A stretch of DNA of 64,000 nucleotides from Lumbricus terrestris (Eukaryota > Annelida > Clitellata > Crassiclitellata > Lumbricidae). Positions 47,460 to 60,400 of the stretch are shown piece by piece; position 1 is the first letter of the stretch; every line of letters starts with the position of its first letter. A program made the position numbers and the translations under genes. The DNA is taken from contig OX457036.1 of NCBI GenBank assembly GCA_949752735.1, forward strand, positions 98,189,761-98,253,760, in the 5' to 3' direction. Below the pieces are notes generated by a model. That model did no database searches and had not been told where the DNA came from. It saw only the letters and a list, made by a program, of their open reading frames with translations.

Positions 47460-48878
47460 AATCAATCAATCAATTTGTTTATTTGAAATAATTGAACTGA
47501 CACAGATGCAACTTTTAAAAAGAAAATATTGTTCACGAAGGCATTTACAGAGACATCACAATGCAAGAATCAAATTTTATATTAGTAGATGTGCTTGTAA
47601 AAATACTTGAAATGAAGTTACGATGAAGGGATGTGTACATAATAGAAGTTCAAGAAATAAATTATAATAGAAATGTATAAATTAAAAAACGTTGTTGATG
47701 AAGGATACTCATTGCACAGTAATCTACAAAAGTCACTAAAGTAGATTAATATATTTGATGGATGATTTGAAATGTGGATATATATTGTATTTTCAGCCGA
47801 TGAGATGTACGTCTGTCCGCTTTGTCCAAAGCAATTTCCGACATCTTCTGCTCAGCGACAACACACGAAAGGCCACGGCAGCGAAATACCTTTGCTCTGT
47901 GAAGTCTGTGGTTTCAGCACGAGACATCTCGCCTCAATGAACGTTCACAAACAATGCCACTTCGGTAGGAAATTATCTTAAATTATATTTGTGAGGTGTG
48001 ATGGTGTAGTGGGTATGCTTGTTGCCTTGCAGCCAGAGGGTTGCAGGTTCGAACCCACCTCTAGCTGCTGCGTATCGACCTTGGGAAAGTCCTTCATTCA
48101 CAATTGCTCAGCACTTCGGCGTGAAACTCCGATTCAGTGTCAGCGCTGTAGTTGGGAGCGCTTCTTAGTAATCTTGAAAGGGCACTATAACAAGTGCACA
48201 TACATACTAGTTCACCAAGCCAGTTGGAAATAATCAAACAGAGCCATGCTCGTATATAACGGCTCACTTAGGCTGAACATTGGGAATAGTAAAACAGCAG
48301 CTAGCCATGCTTATGTGTAATGGCTCATACCAACCCAGTAGGAATACAGCTGAAAAATTCTTGAACTGATGTTTTATGTTACAAAATCATGATGAAAATT
48401 GCCGGGGACAGGGCTTGTCTAAGCGATGAAAATTGCTTTTCAGGCAGACTGACATGAAAAACATTAGTTGAGAATCTAGGTTGGAATCTACAACTTGTGA
48501 ATCGAATATTGATGATGTGATTTTCTTCTGCGTGTGTCAGGAAAGAGACTGAAGTGTCGCTATGACGATTGCTCCTTCTCCGCAATCCGTTCCACTGACC
48601 TTGAGGATCATCACAATGCACACAACGGAATAAAGAGCCACGTCTGCGTCGTCTGTGGAAAGGCCTTCTCCCATCGCAAGCACCACGCACGACACGAGAA
48701 GATCCACACTGATCCGAAGAAGTTTTCCTGCTCCAAGTGCAATTATTACTCGGGTCGAAGCGACAAGATGCGAGACCACGATCGAAAACATCACCAACCG
48801 AAGAACGAAGCGATGAACTGCATCGCGATTCAGATGGAAGGAGCAAGTTTGAAACGACGGAAGAGAACGAAGGAATAG
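44082..48878 (+). CDS. BTB-BACK-C2H2 zinc-finger transcription factor
   Basis: Three exons join in frame: 44082-45471, 47797-47964 and 48541-48878, giving 631 residues. The start is in a strong Kozak context (AGCCATGG). Residues about 25-128 form a BTB/POZ domain (SRTLCDMNL, IHRCVLAANSPAFCTLLG, VESLIEYMYSGRLRVS) that would mediate dimerisation and corepressor or cullin binding. Residues about 132-235 resemble a BACK domain (WFEIFRIAGEFQLTSIE). An acidic Ser/Glu-rich linker follows to about residue 463. Exon 2 encodes two C2H2 fingers (YVCPLCPKQF, LLCEVCGFST). Exon 3 encodes three more (LKCRYDDCSF, HVCVVCGKAFSHRKHHARHE, FSCSKCNYYS) and a basic KRRKRTKE end. Such proteins are nuclear sequence-specific regulators. 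The family is large and I cannot name an orthologue. Intron 1 holds the 46245-47475 satellite. Confidence 0.92.
45630..46140 (-). mobile_element. LINE 3'-end fragment in BTB-ZF intron 1
   Basis: The complement of 45660-45760 has the tail pattern AGCTGTTTCTGGTGACTATG. The following region to about 45900 reads DGTTTWNNLPSDL-like words before decaying. This resembles the 3' end of the minus-strand LINE at 24926-26880. Confidence 0.45.
46245..47475 (+). repeat. 1.2-kb AATC/AATA tetranucleotide satellite
   Basis: The whole block is built from two 4-bp words, AATC and AATA, mostly as the 12-bp group AATCAATCAATA with variation in how many AATC stand between AATA. A rare variant (AAATCTATAAATC) occurs at 46411 and again 536 bp later at 46947, and the order of words after both is nearly the same. 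A larger segment has therefore been duplicated. It lies in intron 1 of the BTB zinc-finger gene. Confidence 0.97.
47992..48200 (+). mobile_element. tRNA-derived SINE in BTB-ZF intron 2
   Basis: The copy has an A-box-like TGGTGTAGTGGGTA and an intact B box GGTTCGAACCC (48048-48058), the two parts of an internal pol III promoter. These are followed by CGACCTTGGGAAAGTCCTTC, TCAGTGTCAGCGCTG and the tail GGGCACTATAACAAG. It is absent from the corresponding place in the downstream duplicate (after 49520). Confidence 0.85.
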
Positions 48879-49395
48879 AGTGGAATCATGGAAGAGACGT
48901 CGTCTGCTGATGATCATCGGTTTTTATACGGATACATGATGACATTTGTTTGCGTTGAACAGGATTTGTTGGTTGAAGCTGATTGCACAGCTGATTGCAA
49001 GGATTGATTTCTTTTTAGCAAAAGCTAGATTATATGATATTATATGATATTATAGATCATATTATATTATATAAAATCTGTATTGAGAGGCTAGCTGCTC
49101 TCAGTATGAAGTGTTAACAGTGACTTCATTTTCTTGGCTTTCGCATGTGAGGGGGGCGAGTGGCCAGTCCTCTCCCTCGCCGTCTCATCTTCCCATGAAC
49201 AGTGTACGGTCGACGTACTCGTTGTCATCATGGCCGAGTTGGGCAAGGGGAAACAAGTGGAGCAGAAAACAATGAAACTATCGTGCTTCACGTGCCATCG
49301 CTAAACTTTATTGAATTTGTTTGCAAATCACAAGGTCCATAGTCAGATTAGAATTTCACAAACTGTGGTCTTTAAACTCAAGTATGTGATAGTAG

Positions 49396-49535
49396 TTGAT
49401 GCAGAAGCGATTTCCAACGTCTTCTGCGGTGACAGCACACGAAAGAAGACGATGGTTTCAGCGCAAGGCATCTGATGTCGATGAATGTTCACAGACAGAC
49501 GAACGAACCAATTTCGTAGGAAATGATTTTTTAAA
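49396..49535 (+). pseudogene. decayed duplicate of BTB-ZF exon 2
   Basis: The segment matches exon 2 (GCAATTTCCGACATCTTCTG versus GCGATTTCCAACGTCTTCTG, ACACGAAAG, TGTTCACA, TTTCGTAGGAAATGA against TTCGGTAGGAAATTA). About 35-40 bases between the two fingers are deleted, along with the cysteine pairs. It cannot encode a working finger. The matching intron sequence also follows (CCAGTTGGAAATAATCAAAC versus TCAGTTGGAAATAATCAGAC at 49564). This is a partial duplication of exon plus intron, about 1.5 kb downstream and after the gene's stop. Confidence 0.85.
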
Positions 49536-51588
49536 CAGAGCCTTGTTTAAACTAGATCACCAAGTCAGTTGGAAATAATCAGACAGCATGCTCTTATATA
49601 ATTAATGGCTGAACAAACCAGTTGGAAATTATTGACAGCCATGCTTTTATATAATGGCTCATCAAGCCAATTTGAATAAGTGGAGACCGATCATTTGCAG
49701 GTCAGATAATGTGTGAACACAGCAAATACCGTTGACAGGAGAACAGAGTATTTATCAAACATGAATCGCAAAATATGATAAAACCTTGCTTTAAGTATTA
49801 GTATAATATTGTAAAGTTTGGTGCTGTTGTAAATGTGTCTTCTACAAGCATTTGAACTAATAATAATAATAATAAAGACGATTTATATAGCGCCGTAGGT
49901 CAGCCGAGGCCGAAGGAAAGGGCGCTGTACACGGGAACTGGGGCCAAGAGAGCAGACTAGCGCTTCAATAATTACATGAGCATACATCTGAAAGTGAATA
50001 GGAAACCAATGTAGTTCATCATTAAATTAAGTCTCACGTGTGAGAGAAATGAAGAGCAAAGCATAGAAGTGGGAAGCTGAATTGCTGTGATTTTGAGGAC
50101 AATGCAGTTCTGTGTTTGTGAAGTGGTTTCTGCTATTGGTAATTACATGAGCTGCATGCACGAGATAGAGCGCATAGATACGAGATCACTTCCTGTCATC
50201 CTCCCAATGGTACACTCAACCTTCCATTCTTCAGTTAGTGCTGCTAAACTGAGCGTTAGGACGTGATGAGCGCCTTGCATGGCTGCCGATTGCAGTTAAA
50301 TTCAATTCTTGTAATAACTTATGATAATCCGTTCATCCTATGAATTGTAATCAGTCTGCGGTTTGTCAGTTTTAAAGTTACAAGATTATTATTGATAGAG
50401 TATATAAGACAACAACTGTATTTGATTGATTGCTACAAAATTGAGAACTTCAATGAGAAGTGCAACTGATAATATTCTGATTGACTGAACAGTGAGCTAT
50501 AATTATGCAATCCGTTTATTTATCGCAAATTTAATTCAATTCTAAACATAGTTGCTAAAGAATTTTGCATTCCAAAGTTATAGGAAACTTTAAACACATT
50601 TTTCTCAAAATTGCAATTCGAATGGTTAAGCCATATTCTTATTCATAACTTTGGACAGGAACATGGTAGAACAATAAGATTTATGGCATTTTAAAGAAGA
50701 GACTTCATTCTTTCAAAAGATGTATGACACTCAATTTGTGCAAAAACCGACATGTGTCTGGTTCAATGGTTTTGGTCAGATGGGTCACATATTATGTAGG
50801 CTCAGATGTAGAGGACACTTAAAATGCTGTGAATTTCGTTGGTGTTTTGGTTTAACTTGAATGAACACATATTATACGACGTTGTTCAAAGTTAATATGG
50901 CTAGATATTTATTGATTTTAGCAGAACTAATAACACCACAATTCATGTTTATTATGGAAAATCCTCTGGCTGTTTCAGTTTCACCACCAGGAACCTCCAA
51001 TTGTTTCAGATTCATTATGGAAAATCTCACTTGATGGCTAATACATGTACAAAAGCGGTTGGTTACAATTTCCTGAATTGCAAGAATTCACAGCTGGTGC
51101 AAGTGTAAAAGCAACACTGCACAAGACTACCTCTCTGTCTCTCTCTGTTTCTTTCAATCTGTCTCATGGTATGTGTGGTGTGTGTCTTTGTCTCCTTCCC
51201 TGTCTGTCTGTCTGTCGTCTGTTTGAGGAAATGTCTGCATAGTGTTTGTGCTATAAAAACAGCAACAAAGACGTCGAAGAATGCGCTTCACTTGTGTGCA
51301 ACAGCTACAAAAGGCATTCACTTGGCGTCATGAATATTCATAGATACACTATGTAACCTGAGCCAAGAAAAGAGACCACTAAGTTTCAATACATTATGGA
51401 AATCAGGGTAAAACTGTGGCGGGACGTTTGGTCTCATCCAAAATTTAGTCCCTTTTAATTAAATATAAAATGGCAATTGCAAAAAACACTAAACCTGTCT
51501 CTACCTGGTGCACTAATTACATATTTTGGCCTGAACACATTATGTGGCATACGCCTAATTGTTAGTTTGTACTAGAGTAAGTCATGAG
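49536..51588. other. non-coding interval between BTB-ZF and PANK4
   Basis: It contains the CCAGTTGGAAAT / TATATAATGGCTCA repeats of the duplicated intron (to about 49680) and an AAT microsatellite with a TTTATATAGCGCC tail (49859-49935, minus-strand LINE/SINE end). The rest is AT-rich sequence without a gene. Confidence 0.45.
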
Positions 51589-51944
51589 CAGGGCTGTACT
51601 GGTAAATTTTGAGGTAAGCACACGCTGACCAGGAGAAAAATCGACTTTTTCAGGCCCAAAATTTCTTACGGCTGTCATCTGGCAAAAAATTTCCCCATTT
51701 TTCCCGTCCGAAAAATCTGACGATTTTTTTAAAGTCATCCGGCCACAAAATGTACCCATTTTTAGTCTTCGCTCCGGATTTCGTGAAGGCGTATACCCAC
51801 ATGCTCGTTGTGAGGCGAGTATACGCTGTAGATCTATACCCACGTATACCCTGGTTTTCCGCAGTGAGTATACGATGCCTTTTTTCCCGGAAGTAAGTGT
51901 ACGCCATATAGATCTACCCACGCATACCCTTGATTATAGCCCTG
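51589..51944. mobile_element. 356-bp hAT-type MITE
   Basis: The ends are CAGGGCTGTACT and, in complement, CAGGGCTATAATC, flanked by exact 8-bp copies of GTCATGAG (51581-51588 and 51945-51952). Internal GTATACCCACG / TACGC words are repeated. AAAGTCATCCGGCCA links it to the element at 3125-3527. Confidence 0.9.
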
Positions 51945-52089
51945 GTCATGAGTGAACATATCGGCTTTGAAATGCATATAAACCACATATGCATCCAAGC
52001 TATTAGTTGACATACGACCTGTGCATCATGACAACACAGTCTCATGGGATAAATGCTTCACGATGTTGTGCAAATGACCTCAATCTATA

Positions 52090-52520
52090 CTATCTAATAA
52101 AAGCATTTGTAAAGCGCTTCTCACAGCAGAGCTATTCAGAAGCGCTCTCAGCGTGACAGGCCCAAGAAAAAAGAAATGTCTTCAAGCAGCGAAAAGATGC
52201 AGGTGAATTTCCTACAAGAATCCTGCCACGAATTTGAGAAGGAAGGTGATTCCAAATTAAAGGACCAACAATGGCAAAAGCCCGATGTTGGGTTAATGAG
52301 GTTCGTGATCTAGGTACAAATGGATCAAAGCGGTCAGCAGAACGAAGAGGGCATGAAGATCTTGCAGAAAGAGGCTTACACATTCAGCCGCAGAGGTATT
52401 TAGGCACTACGCCCTGCTGGGACTTAGTAACTAGGAGCAAGACCTTACATCTGATTCGGGCAAAAATGAAGTTCATGTATGTGGAGAAGTGCGAGAATCG
52501 AGGAAGTCATGCGGAAGACC
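52090..52520 (-). mobile_element. LINE 3'-end fragment
   Basis: The minus-strand frame 52383-52132 reads CPLRSADRFDPFVPRSRTSL, HRAFAIVGPLIWNHLPSQIR and FRCLKTFLF, the C-terminal block of CR1/L2-like reverse transcriptases. It ends in the tail AGCGCTTTACAAATGCTTTT. It is 5'-truncated. Confidence 0.8.
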
Positions 52521-52723
52521 AATGCATTCTGCTTGTTATAATTATGTGTTACCAGCATCGTCGGGTCTTAAAGGGCAGCAGGAGCGCAATAGACTACAGT
52601 CCGTGATGGACCACCTAGTTCGACGACATTGCTACATTTCAGAGAATTATCAAACATTGATTTGGGGGAACAGCTGTGTTGTAGAAAGGCAGTTAGGAGC
52701 CTCTTCACCGCTGCCTTGATGGA

Positions 52724-52854
52724 CCCAGGCCATGTCATAAACTCTCTCCTTCCCTCTATAAGGATGCTCCCCCATTCCATGCATCCCAGACTCTTGTCCC
52801 ACGGACGGACAACTTAATAAGAAAACGTTTTAATAAGAGAATATACTTACCTAC
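52724..52854 (+). repeat. direct repeat, copy 1 of 2
   Basis: Shares CCATGTCATAAACTCTCTCC, ATAAGGATGCTCCCCCATTC and TCTTGTCCCACGGACGGACA with the copy at 53610-53739. An AAACGTTTTAATAAGAGAA end is common to both. Confidence 0.9.
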
Positions 52855-53134
52855 TTATTTAAGAGTTGCAGTTGCATTAGTGAAATGCAAAAATGAATAA
52901 TCATTGTTTTTAGGGATGAGACAAAAGTGTCTCCGTGAGACAAACTGCCTTTAATTGGCAGAAACGAATGAGACAAGTTGTCCCTTTAATTGGCAGAGGT
53001 CACATAATTATTTTTGATTACACAACGAGACAACCTAAAGACGTTTTCAAGTCAATCAGAGATAAAATTCCACTTATTCATACGAGTCATTTCCAAACCA
53101 CCATCTTCATTCCCTCATTTCCTCATTTCCCTAA

Positions 53135-56100
53135 TCACCTCTTCGTCTTTGCTGCGGCTGCAGTCACCACTTTCCGCGCTTTCTCGTATTTGAAAACGAC
53201 GTTAAACATGTCCCCTCCGAGTCGCGCTGCCAGCCATTTGTTTTTGAGGACGGCTGCTTTAAGCGTCTCACAACTGAACGTTGCACTGAAGTTTGTGTGG
53301 ATCGCTCGTCCCATCCCTTCGAGAATGACGAGATCGGCGCCGTACTCTTTCATCCTCTCCGTCAAATCGAAATCGATGTACCTAGAATGGAATGCACAGC
53401 GCATGGATACGTTTTTAGAGAGAGAGAGACAAAGTATCTATAGAAGAGGAGCTACATAAAAATGACAATCACAAAGATGAAGATGATGTGTTCTACCCCA
53501 TTTCAATGAGCATTGCATGCGATCGATTTGAAGTCTACAGTCTACACTGATCCTATATGAAAAACCTAGCCAGGTAGAATTGACTTGCTGATAAGAGACC
53601 AATCAGGACTCGGGCCATGTCATAAACCCTCTCCTTTATAAGGATGCTCCCCTATTCCATACGTCCCAGACTCTTGTCCCACGGATGGACAACTTAATGA
53701 GAAAAACGTTTTAATAAGAGAACATACTTACCTACCACTGACCAATCTAAGTTTTAGACATCATCAGAAACTTCAGCAAGATGTCAATGGTGAATTTGTG
53801 AAGCAGCATTGACTAATATCCAATCAAAGAAGTTTATGGATCATGCACAAGGATCGTCATTTGGAGATCCTCAAGTCTCAGCATGAAGGTCTTGTTCCAC
53901 AATATCTGGTTGATGTTATACTTCTGCTTCACTCCCACCGTTCACTTCGTTCATCCAACAGACTTGACAACCTCTTGCTTCCTCACTCTAGAACTGCCCA
54001 TTTTGATGCTCAGTGTGTGTTGATCATTTGCCTCAAAATGGTCCTTCTCTTTGGAATGCACTTTCTCATTCTGTTAGCTCTACAATTCTTTCTGCCTTTT
54101 CTCTTCTCAAAAACTGCTTCTTCTCACGATGCCTTGAGCACTGGGAGCACCTCTGCACGGTTCACCCTGCTAGAGGCACTTAACAAATGCTCAAAGTACA
54201 ATACAAAATACAATATAAGGACCCATAAATAAACAGGACTAGAAAGTCCTAAACATCAGGTGAATATTTGGAGCATCCTGTCAGTAAATACTGCATCTTA
54301 TTTCTTTAACATTTCAATTTAATACACAATACAATGGTAAAAATGGTTCTTCTCTTTGGAATGTGCTTTCTCATTCTGTTAGCTCTACAATTCTATCTGG
54401 CAGTCTCTTTTCTGCCATGGCAGTCCTGACTCGGGGGACAAAGAGGTTAAGCCGATCACAGGACCCAAGAGAACGCAGCGAAGTGGCAGAAAGGGGCGAA
54501 GTATAAGGATCACACAGATACTTCGGAGCAAGACCCGATTGAGACTTAAGGACCAAAATCAGGACTTTTAATACGTCGATGAAGCTTGATAAATCGACAT
54601 ATTTGCAGAGTTTACATGAAATTGCCCGTCGAGACAAAAACATTTAATTTAATTTCTATACATATCGTTCGTCGTTGTGTTGTACCTGAGATCGAGACAC
54701 GGTGATCCCTGTCCTGATTCCATGACTAAGAGACGACCGTTGGCCAACGCATCGCTGATGTCCTGAGAAATGGCGGCCACTCGTTTCGTAAGAATCGTCA
54801 ACTCATTATATGTTACATCGTTCAACACAGGACGCGAATTCGCGCAAAGGATCACCTTCAACACACACACACACACAAATAGTAGTATTAGTGGCAGCAG
54901 CATTAGTAGGTAGTAGTAGTTCGTCAATCTAACAACATTATAACCTGGTCAGTGGTCACTTTTTCCTCACACCATGAAGATGAGGCATGACCAATCAGAC
55001 ACTTATTCCAGAGATATTAGCAATGTCTAACTGGACGCTCTTCCTCAAAATCTCAAGCCACACTTTCAACTGGTATGTAAAAATTTCAGCCATAGTTTTC
55101 AAAATTTAATAGTGCACGCACCTGATCTCAGAAAAATTAATATTTGACATATCAACTGCAATGCACTTAATATCAGAAAACACTTTATTCTAATAATGAA
55201 TGAATTAATAAATGTATTTAGGCCATGCTGTAAAATCCATCCAATTAAGCAGACATCATCATCATTGTGAGTTTTCATGACCAACTAAGATGGACGTACT
55301 TTGGTTCCACGGTTGAGAAGAGCTCTGGCGAATGGAAAGACGCCGAGAATGATGTCTAGTCCACTGTTATCGACGAAGACAACGGCACACTGGTGCGGTG
55401 GACCACGAAGTCGCTGAAGCCAAGCGTCAAAGTCGTCGATCAACCACGGCCGACCTTCAATTATCAGCATCATCATCAGACATTTATGAAACAGAAATTA
55501 TATCTAATCATCAAAACTTATCAACTTAATTGATCATTACTTCTATGAAAAACACTATCAAAAATTAATAACCCTATCAAAACGAAATAAATGATTAGTA
55601 CCCATAATTTCATAAAGCACCTGAAATACTTACCATAAAGTAGTAACTGATCAAAAGCAATTTAAAAAACAGAAACAGCTGTGAATTAAAACCGGTATGA
55701 AATGCATAAATACAAAAGACAATTGCAAGTGGATTACGTTGTAGTTTGTCAAGCGCTTCCTTGAACCCGAGTGTACTCGCTTCCATCAGACTCGCCACTT
55801 CCTTCGCTCCCCAGTCGAAGACGTTTCCAGCGAGAAGTCCCTCCACCAGATTCAGCCACTGGTCATCCTCCGAAGACAATGCATCAATTGTCTCCAACCG
55901 ACTGGACAACAGCTTCAGCGCCTGCTCGTTCTCCTGCTGCTTTTGCTGCCAACAAAACGACAAGGCCAATGAAGTGGCACTGCCAGTAAAATTACACTTC
56001 CAACAAACTGACAATACCAGCAAACTGACAATTCCAGCAAAATGGCACTGACAGCAAAATGCCACTGCCAGTAAAATTACACTGGCCCAAAAATGACACT

Positions 56101-57412
56101 ATGACATTACTAGTTTCACTCGCCTGCGAATCAACTTCATAAACTTAAAATCATTGGGCTAACAGAAGTGCCTCCAAGATATTACAAAAAACGATTTAAG
56201 AATTCATGCCTATTTGATGTCTTGCTTATAAATAGGTCGTTTCGCCAGCTTCATGGAAGTGTAATTGGCTGGCAAATTGACTGGTTGGTCAAAATACAGG
56301 GCCACTGATTGACCAGACCAGTTCTTCGACCTGCTGACATGTAATTTGGCTTCTTAGCAGACATACATGTAAGCAATTGTTCAATGAACCTATTATTATA
56401 ATTGCGATTGAGCTGTGATCCATATGGACCATCATTAGTGGGTTGTAAGAGTTGAAGGGTCGAGATGCAGCTGCACAGCAAAGAAGAGATTACATCATCA
56501 GAATGCCAATGATGATGATGATGATGACAATGATGACTGTAATCTGATATTTATATAGCGCCCCTGCAACGACAGAACTCATCAGCATCGCTCTCTATCT
56601 GAACCAATGAGATGACTGACATTGAATAAAAGACAGTTTGTAAAACTGTGGAAGAGATAAACTGGGCGAGATAGATAGAGTTGATTGAAGCTGGTGGGAA
56701 AGACAAAGCTTTGAGTTGCTGAGCTGTAAAAGTAAGCATACAAGCGAGTCATCAGTGAACTGAAGAGCAACATGACTTGATCTATCGAGTAGATGGAAAT
56801 GCAGAAGTTCTTAAAGCAGGATGGAGGAGAGAAAAAAGAAAACAGCAAACATGGTCATCGTGTTAAACTGATCATAATTCTGTATGTCAGAAGCGGCAGT
56901 GAAGCATGTCAGATACCTGTGAGTAGAGATCAATGAAGTGGAATTCTTCGAGACAGTGTTCTCTTGTGTCGAGCAGACTTCGAACGGTCAGAGATCCATA
57001 AGCACTACATCAACAGCAACACACACATATACACACATACACACATAGACACACACATAGACACAGATAGACATAGGCACACAAACATCAATGTAGAAGC
57101 ACAAGAGGCAGGAGAAGAAATGGCTTTTCAACATCAAGTGCGGTTGCTATCTAATGTAAATCAAAGAACAACCATCTAATCCACAGATTATGCTATTCTT
57201 AGGATAAGCCAATCTAGATATAAGCTAATCAAAGCATAAGCTAATCTAAGGATTGAAAAAATCAGCACAAATCTCTTAAAATGGTTTCACAAGGATTGAA
57301 GCTCATTCAATGTTCTGAAGGAATTCAGTTCTTTTCATTTCTCTCAGAATAAATAGAGGTCAATTCGAAATGCAGCACTTGATATATCTGTATATATATA
57401 TATATATATATC

Positions 57413-57448
<36 letters not shown>

Positions 57449-60400
57449 CAGAAACAACAACAGCAATGACGACAATGAACTGACCAAGGATTGACCTTCA
57501 AGTCCTTCAATCGTCCGATGTATTTCTCCGTAAACCGTTTCGCTCTCTGCTCTGCGTCTGATTTACTCGGCTGTGAACTGATTGCTCGCTCTGCAAACTG
57601 CAAGAAAAGAATTCGAGAGAGATTAAAGAAATCAAATGAACCAACTCAACTCAACCTGCTAAAAAATTATTACTAACAAAAACCTTGAGACAATCTCTAA
57701 AAAATGGTTTCCAAACCACAATCTCATTCAACCACTTAATAATTGAGTTATAATGATATGTTTCATCTATATGTTAGCGAAACATAGATTACTGTCTCAT
57801 TTAAGATGACCTTTGAGCTATGCCATCTGCACGTATTACATTACAATTCTGGTTGGGTCTGAGTCTATTGAATGTTGTGCAAACATGCGCCAACTCAGAC
57901 ATCCATCCTTCAGTTGTCAGCAAATGATAAATTTATAAGAAATATGTTCGGTCAAAGGATCAATGTCTGCAATTCGTCCAATGCTCCCATAAGTCTTCAT
58001 TTATATTGTTTATAAAACAATGATTTTCTATTCCTTTGTTTCTCTTCCATTTCAATCTTGCATTGCATGGGATACTGTTAACTGGCATTCTCCCAACATG
58101 TTGCAAGCTAAGGTGTTTTTAAAAAGAATTCAATGTAATCTTTACATTTTTCCACTGCACCAAAGAAATGCAAAGAATTGAATCCTCAGCCTTAGCTCAT
58201 ACTGCACGTGAAATCCACATCTTAATTCTCAACAAACCAGGACATCAACCGTAAATCCAAAATGTGCTATAAAAACTTCTCGCTGTATGAGATACGTTAC
58301 GGCTACATTACACTGGCCAACCTTTTCTGTTGCTTCCTCAAAGCACTGGAGCCAGTATTCGCGCGCCTCCTTGTTCTGCGTGAGGTCCTCCGTGTCTGGA
58401 AGGTAGCTGGCCGGATCAAGAAGCAGAGGGCAGCAGACGAGAGGCTTTGCAAAGCGATCCAACTCCAACATATCAAACTGTCAAAACAGCAAACAATCAT
58501 TCCATCAGGATTTCATCATTTTTGAACAATAACAGATGTTATCACCAATACAATTTAAGAGATATTATCACCAATAAAATAAAAGATATTTTTATCAACA
58601 ATATCATTATAGACTTCATGATAGCTTTTGAGGTCATCAGTTGAATTGTCAATGAAGAGGTCAAGGAGGTTCAAATCCCAACTACAAACTTGGTCTGAGA
58701 TTCCTTCTCCACCTGCATCACTAGCATACTCAATTACTCATCCACAACGAGTACAACGACTGCACACTGTTGATGGGAAGATGAGACGGCGAGGGAGAGG
58801 CCTGGTCATCCACCATCGCATATGCTGAGGCTAAGAAGGCGATGTCGCTACCAATTCTTACCCAATTGGCCGCCAGAACGCTAGCTTAATGGAACTTAAT
58901 GCTGAAATTGTATGAAGAAACATTGGTACCACAGAAGGTAGTGTTTACGGTTAAAACAGATCTAGTAATTGCAAACAAGACCTTTCTTTGCGACCATAAC
59001 ATTCTGATGTTAAAATGTTATAACATGTGTATAATACTCGTATGTAGCAAGATTAGACATCAGACACATACTGTAGCAAGATTAGACATCAGACACATAC
59101 TGTAGCAAGATTAGACATCAGACACATACTGTAGCAAGATTAGACATCAGACACATACTGTAGCAAGATTAGACATCAGACACATACTGCAGCAAGATTA
59201 GACATCAGACACATACTGTAGCAAGATTAGACATCAGACACATACTGTAGCAAGATTAGACATCAGACACATACTGTAGCAAGATTAGACATCAGACACA
59301 TACTGTAGCCGTCCGTTTCGACAGCGAACGTTGGTTTCCGGACTTTGGAGAAGCGAGGCCTGAACTTCCGGCGTAGTTTTCGCCCCACGTCGTGTATTCG
59401 CCCCAACTGTACTTCTCAACATCTAAACACAAACACAGCATCAGTCTTTAGAAACTTCCAACTCTGAGTCAGTCACAGGAATAATTTTTATTTAGTACAA
59501 GTCAATGAAAAACATATCTGAATCTTTAGTCAGTGAGCGTAATGTGTGTTTTAAAATGTTTTAAAGAAAACATGATCTTCACACCACATCATACACTGAC
59601 TGTTTGTTCGGCCAACTCAGTTGAAATCTTCAAATCTCGACTCAAGACATATCTAATTTCTAATGCGCACTTCTGACTCATTTCGTTCTTGTGTGTATAG
59701 ACCCCTTTGTAACGGCAAGTGCTGTGTTACGGCACCATAGAAATTGTCGCCATTATTATTTATCATTATTAACATCAACTTATGTTTACATAAACTTACA
59801 ATAAAATTTTTCTTGTGCTAACATAATGATAATTAACTTAGTCTACCATCACCTACTAGCATTAACTTACACAAACAATGAAAAAAACTCATCTTCACCA
59901 TTGGATTACAAGTATAAATAAGGAAAATTCCAAATGCCTCTAATTACCACTGGATAACTACCAGGTACATGAAGCGAAGACAGGTGTTGCCAATAATTAA
60001 CAACATCATTTGATCTTTTAGGTGGCTGACCTTCTTCTTCAAGTCCCTTGAGAAATGCACCAATTGCGCCGAGATATCCTTCGTGTCGAAGAAACAACGC
60101 CTGCACCTCACCCTTCAACAACAAAATATAACAACCACGTCATCTGCTGTGAATTAACAACCACGTTATCTGCTGTGAATTAACAACCACGTCATCTGCT
60201 GTGAATTAACAACCACGTCATCTGCTGTGAATTAACAAGCACGTCATCTGCTGTGAATTAACAACCACGTCATCTGCTGTGAATTAACAACCACGTCATC
60301 TGCTGTGAATTAACAACCACGTCATCTGCTGTGAATTAACAACCACGTCATCTGCTGTGAATTAACAACCACGTCATCTGCTGTGAATTAACAACCACGT

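Noticed and set aside
47992..48070. Possible tRNA gene (A and B boxes)
   Set aside because: The acceptor stem does not pair and the SINE body follows directly. A second copy of the body lies at 43741-43850.
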